Below are positions 7,258 through 14,020 of a stretch of 16,543 bases of DNA, one piece after another. This DNA is from JAAYYY01 sp964579295 (GTDB lineage Bacteria; Chloroflexota; Anaerolineae; Promineifilales; Promineifilaceae), in assembly GCA_964579295.1 (NCBI GenBank), contig CAZOGK010000058.1, forward strand, positions 1-16,543, given 5' to 3'. Made by a program: the position numbers and the translations under genes. Position 1 is the first letter of the stretch; every line of letters starts with the position of its first letter. The notes below the pieces were generated by a model, which did not search any database, was not told the origin of the DNA, and was given only the letters and a program-made list of their open reading frames with translations.

Positions 7258-8370
7258 ATGCGCCCCACCTTCGCCGAGGTCAATTTAGCCAATCTCAGCG
7301 CAAACTATCGCGCCATTGCGGCGCGCGTGGCGCCGGCGCAGGTGATGCCCATCATCAAAGCCAACGCCTACGGTCATGGTCTCGTGCCGGTTGGCCGCCA
7401 CCTCGAACAGCTGGGCGCGCCGTTCCTGGGCGTTGCGCTGCTGGAAGAAGCCATCGAGCTGCGCAAGAGCGGGATCAAGGCGCCCATTCTGGTCCTCGGC
7501 GGCAGCATGCGCGAGCAGGCGCCGCTGTTCCTCGAATACGGGCTGACGATCACTGTGGCTTCCATAGAAAAGCTGGAACAGATCGCGGCCGCGGCGCGCC
7601 GCCTGGGCCAGACGGCGCGCGTCCACCTGAAGATCGACACCGGCATGGGCCGGCTGGGCGTGCAGCACGACAGCGCTGGCCCCCTTCTAGAAGCGGCGCT
7701 GCGCTGCGAGCATTGCCAGGTAGAAGGCATCTTCTCCCACTTTGCCAGCGCCGACGCCGCCGACCTGACCTCGGCCCGGGAGCAGCTGGCCCGCTTTCGG
7801 GCCGTGCTGCGCTTCTACGAGGAGCGCGGCATTCCCCCCCCACTACGGCACATGGCCAACTCCGGCGCGATCCTGCAGTTGCCCGCTAGCCACCTGGATC
7901 TGGTGCGGGCCGGCATCCTGCTCTACGGCGTTTACCCCTCGCGCGAGGCGGCGACCACGGTTGCCGTGCGCCCCGTGCTAAGCTGGAAGTCGCGCGTTGT
8001 CTATGTAAAGAGCCTGCGGCCAGGGCGGCCGGTGAGTTACGGCTCGACCTGGTGGACGGACCACGAAGTGCGGCTGGCGACCATCCCCGTCGGCTACGGC
8101 GACGGCTACTTCCGCGCCCTCTCCAACCGCAGCGAGGTCCTCATCGGCGGGCGCCGCTATCCCATCGCCGGTCGCGTCTGCATGGACCAGATCATGGTCA
8201 ACGTGGAGCAGGACAGCGTCTATCCGGGCGATGAGGTGGTGCTGCTGGGCAGTGCGGGCGAGGAGACAATCGAGGCAAATGACCTGGCAGATTGGGCAGG
8301 GACCATCGGCTACGAGGTGCTGACCAACATCAGCAGCCGCGTGCCGCGCCTCTACGCCGGCGCTTCCTAG
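7258..8370 (+). CDS. alr: Alanine racemase
   Basis: PLP-dependent cytoplasmic enzyme that interconverts L- and D-alanine, supplying D-alanine for peptidoglycan. The 370-residue length is normal. Seen: the PLP lysine motif PIIKANAYGHG with Lys34, the phosphate-binding barrel strands with KIDTGMGRLG, the catalytic tyrosine in VSYGSTW (Tyr261), and the C-terminal beta-domain motif PVGYGDGYFRALSN followed by GRVCMDQIMVNV. Both catalytic residues are present, so it should be active. It begins 12 bases after livF with no obvious promoter between, which points to co-transcription with the transporter. The ribosome site is weak (AGG about 9 bases upstream). A substrate other than alanine, as in broad-spectrum racemases, cannot be excluded by eye. 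Confidence 0.94.
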   Translation: MRPTFAEVNLANLSANYRAIAARVAPAQVMPIIKANAYGHGLVPVGRHLEQLGAPFLGVALLEEAIELRKSGIKAPILVLGGSMREQAPLFLEYGLTITVASIEKLEQIAAAARRLGQTARVHLKIDTGMGRLGVQHDSAGPLLEAALRCEHCQVEGIFSHFASADAADLTSAREQLARFRAVLRFYEERGIPPPLRHMANSGAILQLPASHLDLVRAGILLYGVYPSREAATTVAVRPVLSWKSRVVYVKSLRPGRPVSYGSTWWTDHEVRLATIPVGYGDGYFRALSNRSEVLIGGRRYPIAGRVCMDQIMVNVEQDSVYPGDEVVLLGSAGEETIEANDLADWAGTIGYEVLTNISSRVPRLYAGAS

Positions 8371-8373
8371 CTT

Positions 8374-8406
8374 CTCGTTGGCGTCCGGCGTCTCCCGGCA
8401 AACGAG
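8374..8406 (+). terminator. Weak hairpin after alr, possible terminator
   Basis: CTCGTT (8374-8379) pairs with AACGAG (8401-8406), and CCGG (8385-8388) with CCGG (8395-8398) inside. It lies 3 bases after the alr stop, but no U-tract follows, so factor-independent termination is doubtful. Confidence 0.3.
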
Positions 8407-8478
8407 GTCTGGCCTGGCCCCGAGCGCTTAGTTTTCCCCTCAGACAGCGCCGGCAACAGCCGCGTCACACGGTATGCT

Positions 8479-8519
8479 GTACCATTTGGCGGCCTAGTCC
8501 GCTATACTATAAATGGTAC
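8479..8519. promoter_or_regulatory. 9-bp perfect inverted repeat bracketing a promoter, candidate operator
   Basis: GTACCATTT (8479-8487) and AAATGGTAC (8511-8519) are perfect inverted copies with their centres 32 bases apart, about three helical turns. The arms overlap the candidate -35 and -10 boxes. A shorter inverted pair, GCGG/CCGC (8489-8492 and 8499-8502), lies between them. This fits a repressor or activator site for the downstream operon; it could also fold as an RNA hairpin if alr transcripts read through. Confidence 0.5.
8486..8513 (+). promoter_or_regulatory. Candidate sigma70-type promoter for the pseudopilin-like operon
   Basis: TTGGCG (8486-8491) and TATAAA (8508-8513) are separated by 16 bases. 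It is the best pair in the gap and sits within the inverted repeat. Transcription would start near 8520. Confidence 0.5.
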
Positions 8520-8672
8520 TTTCTTCCCAGCAGAGTCAAAGCCGTGAGCCTCCTCCACGTTCAATGCGCCGCTCACCTTACAGTCTTGGGGACGTGTGGG
8601 CGCTGATCGGCGCGCGTTTGAGCAGGTGCAGCAGATAGAAACGCTGGAAACAGCAGCCGGTTTGCGGTTCCC

Positions 8673-11600
8673 ATGCCTGGGCAGTCAGTGGTAATGATAG
8701 AAGGGTATGCCAGAGTAGACGTCATCGGGCGCGCCTTGCGGGCCGGGGGCGCACACGCGATCCAGCCAGCCCCGTCATGCCGGCGCCGTCTACGCATGCT
8801 GCACCCCATCCGGGAGAGGCGGCAAGGCGTATCGCAGCCAGGGTCGCGCCCGCAGCGCCGGCTATGCGCAGGGGAGGACAGCGGCCAGGCGCTGGTTGAA
8901 TTTGCCCTGATCATCCTCGTTCTGACAATGCTCATCTTCGTCTTAATCGAAGGAGCGCACCTCTTCCAAGCGCAGCTCACAGTGCAGAACGCGGCCCGCG
9001 CCGCCGGCCGCTATGCCGTTACCGGGCAGTATGACACAGACTGCCTCGCCGATATCCCACCCTGCGAGGACGTTCGTCTGACGTCCATCCGCGCCGTGGC
9101 TGAAGAGGCGCTGACCGGCTTACGGCTGGATCCCAACGCCGGCTTTTTCGATCCGCGCTACTTCGAAGTCCAGATTTTCGGCGCCGACGCCAACGGCAAT
9201 CTGGTCGAGAACAATCCGGGCCTGGCCGGCCAACCGGTCATCATTCGCGTCGTCTACCGCGCCGAGGTCATCACGCCGCTGCTGCGGCCTATTGCCGAAA
9301 CGGTGCTGTTGCAGGGGCAGACGGTGATGAACAATGAGGCGCCGGCGCAGACGAGCAGCAGCGGCCTGGCGCCGGTCATTCCGGGCCTGCCGCCCGTGGG
9401 ACCCACCGCCACGCCGCCGCCGCCACAGCCGCCCGACCTCACCGTAGAAAAGGACGCCCCGGAGCGCGTCCTCGTCAATACCGGCTTCCGCTACCGGCTC
9501 GAAGTCGCCAACCTGGGCGAGGAGACGGCAACACAGGTGCGCGTAAGCGACGTGCTGCCCTCTCAGGTCATCTATGCGTCGGGCTGCTCCTACGAGGGGA
9601 CAACGGTTGAATGCCACATCGGCGACCTACGTGGCGGGGAACAGATGACGTTCTTCATCAACGTCGTTGCCGGGCCAGACGTAGCCACAGACGTTGCCAA
9701 TACCGCCACGGTCAGCGCGGGCAACGAAGACGCGACGAAGCTGGACAACAACTCGTCTACCGCAAGGACCGATATTGTCGACGGGACCAGCACAGATCTC
9801 GCCGTGACCAAAAACGGCCCTTTAGAAGTCTGGGCCGAGAGTATCTTTGCCTATTCGCTGCGCGTGCAAAACCTGGGATTGCAGCCAGCCGAAGGCATCG
9901 AAGTCACCGACACCCTGCCAGCCGGCATGAGCTACCAGGCAGAGGGCTCGGATGGGCGCTGCCGCGCGGCGGCTCCCGGCGAAGTCGTCTGTACAGAAGT
10001 CGCGCTCGCCCCCGGCGCCTCGACCACTTTTGAGATTCACGTGCAGGCTCCGGCCGCTGTCGGCGCCTACGTGAATCGCGCCGAGGTGCGGATGGCCTTT
10101 CCGGCCGATTCCGACACCAATAATGACTGGGCCGAGCACACGGTGGAGGTGCAGCGTATGGCCGACCTCTGGATCACCAAGAGCGGCGCCCCCAGCACGC
10201 TGCACGCCGGCGAACAGCTTGTCTATACGCTCCAGGTGGGCAACAGCGGGCCGAGCGCGGCGACTGCCGTTGTCGTCGACGACGTGCTGCCGTCCAGCGT
10301 GGCCTTCGTTGCGGCGACGCTGGCCGGCGGCGAGCCGTGCGCGCGCAGCGGCAGCGTCGTCACCTGCCAGGTGGGCGAGCTCGCCGTAGGAGAGACGGCC
10401 ACGGCGACCATTGTCGTCACGCCGCGGCGGGGCGGCATCGTCGTCAACAGCGCCCAGGTCAGCGGCAGTGAGAGCGACCCCAATACGAGCAACAACACCG
10501 CGGCGGTATCACACCCGATAACCCTCCTGGCCGACCTCTCCATCGTTAAGAGTGCGCCGGCCAGCGCCCGGTCAGGAGAAGCCTTCGACTATGTAATTGT
10601 GGTGACCAACAATGGGCCATCAGCTGCAACCGGAGTGACCGTGCGAGACCTGTTGGCAGGCAATAATCTGGAGCATCTGGTCTTCCGCGGCGCCGTCGCC
10701 ACCCAGGGATACTGCGAGTTCGACGAGACGACGCGGCTGGTTTCCTGTGCGCTCGGCCGGCTCGCCGCGGGTAACTCGGCGACGATCAGGCTTCGTGTCA
10801 TTCCTGCGCTCCCTACGGGTGGCGGCAGCGCGCAAACCTACACAAATGTGGCCGAAGTGACCTGGAACGAACCGAATTACGGTCCGCAATCCAGCGAGCA
10901 TAGCAGTACAGTTGTCACCGGACCAGCCTCCATTCACCTGGACCCAACCTGCGGCCCCGCCGGCGCCGAGGTTGTGATTCAAGGCTATAACTGGAGCAAC
11001 GATAGCCGCGATATCCGGCTCACCTGGAACAATGCAGCGGGTGCGGAGCTGGCCGTCATCACGAGCGACGTGCGTTCCAACAGTGAGACCCACTCCTTCA
11101 CGCACAGCGGCTGGAGCATTCCCACAGGCACAGCGGCCGGCGATTATAAAGTTATCGCCACGCAGGGCACGACATCAGTCGCAGCGCCCTTTAAGGTGCC
11201 CTGCGCTGGGCCGGATCTGGCTGCCGGCTCCATCAGCCACGCGGCGACAGCGGCGCAGGGAGATCTGGTCTCCTTCAGCGTCGTCGTCAGCAACGTGGGC
11301 ACGGAGCCGGTCGTCAGCCCCTTTTACGTCAGCCTCTATTTTGCTCCCGTTCCTGAGCCGGATCTGACGACCACCACGCACATCTCCAGCGTCTACCGCC
11401 AGAATGTTGCCGCGCTCAGCGGCCTGCCGCCGGGCGCCAGCCAGGCCGTGACTTTCAACGTCGAGAGCCAGAACCTGCCCGCCGGCTCTCTGCCAGTCTA
11501 CGTCGTCGTCGATTCCGACCCCGGCCCCACCGGCAGCATTACGGAGATGAATGAGCTGAACAACCTCGCCGCTTCTTCGCTTACGGTATTACCGGGTGCG

Positions 11601-11915
11601 GGATTTGGCGAACCGCCGACCGGCAGCCTGGTCCTGACCGGGCAGACGAGATTGTTGCTTGGGCCGGAACTGGTTGTTCAGCCTTACGTACCTGTACACG
11701 TCTTCAGTGGCGGCATCCTGCTGGCAAGCGCCTTCTCCGACGCCAGCGGCGTTTATCGCTTCGACTCGTTACCAGCGGGAACGGGTATCCATTATGATAT
11801 TAAGAGTTGCTACGTGCTGGATGGCGTCTCTTACTTCAGCATTCTGCTGCACAGGCAGGCCACTGCCAATCCGTGGACGTTAGATCTGCAGCTGGAGGAA
11901 GGAGTATGCTCATGA
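8673..11915 (+). CDS. TadE-like membrane-anchored surface protein with four DUF11 repeats
   Basis: Predicted surface protein of up to 1080 residues. An arginine-rich lead ends in SGQALVEFALIIL (70-82), the TadE/pseudopilin signature, inside a single hydrophobic segment (about 75-95). A TadE-like outer part with QLTVQNAARAAGRYAV follows, then a proline-rich linker near 235-253. Four DUF11-type repeats begin at residues 254, 374, 497 and 620; each opens with (P/T/A)DL-x-(V/I)-x-K and carries a cysteine pair. Residues 750-845 are another beta-rich domain, 846-975 resemble a CARDB-like adhesion domain, and 975-1080 contain SDASGVYRFDSLPAG, like carboxypeptidase-regulatory or SdrD-type beta domains. 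The start is unsettled: ATGs at 8673, 8694 and 8796 all lack a clear ribosome site, and 8796 gives the most usual short TadE lead. Its stop overlaps the next gene as ATGA. Role in adhesion or cell-surface structure is inferred. Confidence 0.85.
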   Translation: MPGQSVVMIEGYARVDVIGRALRAGGAHAIQPAPSCRRRLRMLHPIRERRQGVSQPGSRPQRRLCAGEDSGQALVEFALIILVLTMLIFVLIEGAHLFQAQLTVQNAARAAGRYAVTGQYDTDCLADIPPCEDVRLTSIRAVAEEALTGLRLDPNAGFFDPRYFEVQIFGADANGNLVENNPGLAGQPVIIRVVYRAEVITPLLRPIAETVLLQGQTVMNNEAPAQTSSSGLAPVIPGLPPVGPTATPPPPQPPDLTVEKDAPERVLVNTGFRYRLEVANLGEETATQVRVSDVLPSQVIYASGCSYEGTTVECHIGDLRGGEQMTFFINVVAGPDVATDVANTATVSAGNEDATKLDNNSSTARTDIVDGTSTDLAVTKNGPLEVWAESIFAYSLRVQNLGLQPAEGIEVTDTLPAGMSYQAEGSDGRCRAAAPGEVVCTEVALAPGASTTFEIHVQAPAAVGAYVNRAEVRMAFPADSDTNNDWAEHTVEVQRMADLWITKSGAPSTLHAGEQLVYTLQVGNSGPSAATAVVVDDVLPSSVAFVAATLAGGEPCARSGSVVTCQVGELAVGETATATIVVTPRRGGIVVNSAQVSGSESDPNTSNNTAAVSHPITLLADLSIVKSAPASARSGEAFDYVIVVTNNGPSAATGVTVRDLLAGNNLEHLVFRGAVATQGYCEFDETTRLVSCALGRLAAGNSATIRLRVIPALPTGGGSAQTYTNVAEVTWNEPNYGPQSSEHSSTVVTGPASIHLDPTCGPAGAEVVIQGYNWSNDSRDIRLTWNNAAGAELAVITSDVRSNSETHSFTHSGWSIPTGTAAGDYKVIATQGTTSVAAPFKVPCAGPDLAAGSISHAATAAQGDLVSFSVVVSNVGTEPVVSPFYVSLYFAPVPEPDLTTTTHISSVYRQNVAALSGLPPGASQAVTFNVESQNLPAGSLPVYVVVDSDPGPTGSITEMNELNNLAASSLTVLPGAGFGEPPTGSLVLTGQTRLLLGPELVVQPYVPVHVFSGGILLASAFSDASGVYRFDSLPAGTGIHYDIKSCYVLDGVSYFSILLHRQATANPWTLDLQLEEGVCS
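9432..10919 (+). repeat. Four tandem DUF11-type protein repeats within the TadE-like gene
   Basis: The four units start at 9432, 9792, 10161 and 10530 and are 120-130 codons each. Shared landmarks are the opening DL-x-(V/I)-x-K, a central VxDxLP-type strand, a cysteine pair spaced by 8, 9, 8 and 10 residues, a G(x)L or similar turn followed by a glycine, and an asparagine-rich end such as TSNNTAAV. The copies are diverged at the protein level, so this is old duplication and not a recent DNA repeat. Confidence 0.8.
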
Positions 11916-12574
11916 GCGGGCGACGAATCCGGGCTGGCGCCGGGCCGGTGGCGCCAGCGCTGCTGGTTCTCTTCGGCTTCCTGCTCTGCGTCGTCCTCCT
12001 GTTTGCCGCCGCCTATGCCGTCGGGCGGGCAAGATTGAGGGCTGAGCAGACGCTGGAGCGCCAGGTCTCAGCTACACTCGCCCCCGCGGAGAAGCCCTAT
12101 GGCGTCGAGGCGGCTTTTGCCCATGGCTGGGTCGCTGCGCGCAACTGGGCAGACGACGCGCAGCTTGTCCAGGCGCAGGCCGAGGCGCCCGGCCGCGACT
12201 GGCTGCGGCTGGCGGACGCAGCCTGGGCCTTTGTTTACTATTCGCCGCAGCAGCAGGCAACTGCCCTGCTGGCAGCTGCGCCAGGCCGGCTAGATCTGCT
12301 CAGCACGCAACCGGCGCCGGCTCCGGTTCCGGTGGTTGACGTTGATACGCTGGCCGTGGATAGCGCCGCGGCGGCTGGGCAGCTTATGAACCGGGGCGGC
12401 AACCTCTTTCTGCAGGTCTACCCGGAAGCCACGCTGACGCTGACGCTGGCGGCAGCCGGCGACGGCGCACAATGGCGCGGCCGCCTCCTCGACGACCAGA
12501 GCGGCAATATCATGCAGCTCACGATTGACGGCAGAACGGGGGAGAGCCTGCCCGAGCCGGCCGGTCAGAAGTAG
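11912..12574 (+). CDS. Small single-pass membrane protein of the pseudopilin-like operon, function unknown
   Basis: A product of 220 residues that I do not recognise. It starts MSGRRIRAGAG, has one long hydrophobic helix at about 13-37, then an arginine-rich stretch and a soluble, alanine- and glutamine-rich outer region. The C-terminal part, with LDDQSGNIMQLTIDGRTGE, looks beta-rich and faintly like a PepSY-type fold. ATG 11912 overlaps the previous stop as ATGA and has AAGGAG 7 bases upstream; an in-frame ATG at 11906 is also possible, with GGAGG 7 bases before it. The basic lead and single helix resemble a pseudopilin, but the GQALVE-type motif is missing. The tight coupling suggests it works with the neighbouring TadE/TadG-like proteins. 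Confidence 0.75.
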   Translation: MSGRRIRAGAGPVAPALLVLFGFLLCVVLLFAAAYAVGRARLRAEQTLERQVSATLAPAEKPYGVEAAFAHGWVAARNWADDAQLVQAQAEAPGRDWLRLADAAWAFVYYSPQQQATALLAAAPGRLDLLSTQPAPAPVPVVDVDTLAVDSAAAAGQLMNRGGNLFLQVYPEATLTLTLAAAGDGAQWRGRLLDDQSGNIMQLTIDGRTGESLPEPAGQK

Positions 12575-12577
12575 CCT

Positions 12578-14020
12578 ATGTCTGCAGCTCAGCCTTTGCT
12601 CCCGAGTGGGCGGCGCGGCTCTGGCGGTCAGAGCCTGGCGGAGACGGCGCTATTTCTGCCGCTCATCATCTTCCTCATTGCCGGCGTGCTGGAAGTGAGT
12701 AACCTGCTTGTCACGCAGAACCGGGTGGCGGCGGCTGCGCGCGCCGGCGCGCGCTTTGCGGCCGCCAACTTTGGCGCCGAGCATTGGGCCGACTGGGAAA
12801 AATATGCCGCCGAAGCGGCCAATGTCACCCTGAACAATGTGACTGAAACCCTCGATCTCGACCCGGCCCGCTGGGATATCTGGGTGATAGAGGCGACCGT
12901 TTCAGTCGATGCAACCAGCGGCGAGCGTTCATTCGCGACTGGCGCCTGGAACGCCGTGCACGTCGGCGACGAAGACGAAGCGACTGATTTCACCGTAGTT
13001 ACAGAAGAAGAGTGGCTGGCAGGCGAGCCGCAGATTCAGCAAGAGATCCTCGATGCGCTGGAGACGGTTCCCGACGGCACGCGCCTGGTAGCCACCGACG
13101 CCTATCATCACCGCCATGCCTTTCTGGGGCTATTGCCCTATGACCTGGGCGCGCTGACCCGTATCCGCGGCTTCACCGTGATGCGTGTGGACGAGGTCGG
13201 CGGGGCCTACGGCGCCTGTGACGCCTTCCCGATTGCCATCAGCCTGAACAGTTATGCGCTGCATCCGGTTGATGCAGTCGCTATTCCGACCGGGCACGAA
13301 AGGTATCCTTTCGATCCTGAAGCTGACCCGGCCGACTACGCCGGCGATAGTTTTCATTGGCCGCAGCGGCCGGCGAACGCCGGCCCGGATGAGGTCATTG
13401 CCTTTCCGCCGCCCGGTTACGCCGGTCCGGATCTGCATCGCAGCGCGTTCCCGCACAATGTTCCCGGCCGCTTCATCGAGCAGGCGCAGAAGGGCGACAT
13501 TTTTCTGGCGCGGCAGGTTGCCGATGACCAACCCGGAGCCTTCCGCTGGCTACGCTGGAACGAGGGCGGCCCCAACGGCACATTTGCTCTGCTTACTAGT
13601 CTAGAGTGGCCCGGCAATTCGCAGAGCTACTACCATCCTTATGGGGACTTCCTGGAGCCAGGGTATATCAACCGCTTTGATCTGGTGAAAGCCAACACGG
13701 CTGCCAGAAACGCGGCGCACGTGCGCGAGCCGCTGAGGAGCCACGTTGACAGGGGCGTAACCGGCCGTCTCCTTCGTCTGATCGTCTTTACGCCTCCCGG
13801 TCCCTCTTCGTATGATGGCGACGCCAACGACGACGGCTCCGCCACAGGAGGGACAGGAGAAGATCGCGACCTGGAGGTCTACGCCTTTGTGCTCGGCCGC
13901 ATCGTTGCCTGGAGACTCACCAACGCGGAAGGCGCGTTCAATCCAGAGAACTGGCTCGTATTTGAGTTCCATAGCTGGGACATCGCCTGCGCGCCCAATC
14001 CCGCGCCGGCCACTCCCTGA
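12578..14020 (+). CDS. TadE-like pseudopilin-type protein with a large unrecognised outer domain
   Basis: A 480-residue protein with a basic lead and GGQSLAETALFLPL (16-29), the TadE signature with its glutamate, leading into one hydrophobic helix up to about 43. QNRVAAAARAGARFAA follows, as in TadE proteins. TadE proteins are usually under 250 residues; here some 400 residues outside the membrane have no family I can name. They contain a proline- and tryptophan-rich middle, an aspartate/glycine-rich segment near 410 (DGDANDDGSATGGTGEDRD), and a C-terminal tail with WDIACAPNPAPATP. It starts 3 bases after the preceding stop and its own stop overlaps the next start by one base (TGATG). No strong ribosome site is seen. 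Role in a Tad-like surface assembly is inferred from the N-terminus and neighbours. Confidence 0.85.
   Translation: MSAAQPLLPSGRRGSGGQSLAETALFLPLIIFLIAGVLEVSNLLVTQNRVAAAARAGARFAAANFGAEHWADWEKYAAEAANVTLNNVTETLDLDPARWDIWVIEATVSVDATSGERSFATGAWNAVHVGDEDEATDFTVVTEEEWLAGEPQIQQEILDALETVPDGTRLVATDAYHHRHAFLGLLPYDLGALTRIRGFTVMRVDEVGGAYGACDAFPIAISLNSYALHPVDAVAIPTGHERYPFDPEADPADYAGDSFHWPQRPANAGPDEVIAFPPPGYAGPDLHRSAFPHNVPGRFIEQAQKGDIFLARQVADDQPGAFRWLRWNEGGPNGTFALLTSLEWPGNSQSYYHPYGDFLEPGYINRFDLVKANTAARNAAHVREPLRSHVDRGVTGRLLRLIVFTPPGPSSYDGDANDDGSATGGTGEDRDLEVYAFVLGRIVAWRLTNAEGAFNPENWLVFEFHSWDIACAPNPAPATP

Larger units (their letters stand above)
8371..8672. other. Intergenic region between alr and the pseudopilin-like operon
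   Basis: These 302 bases contain a weak hairpin just after alr (8374-8406), a candidate promoter (8486-8513) bracketed by a 9-bp inverted repeat (8479-8519), then about 150 bases before the first ATG of the next long frame. A 24-codon open frame at 8564-8638 has no ribosome site and was not called. No RNA gene is recognised. Confidence 0.6.

Noticed and set aside
8564..8638. 24-codon open frame upstream of the TadE-like gene
   Set aside because: It lacks a ribosome site and has no detectable family. It could be a leader peptide, but nothing supports this.
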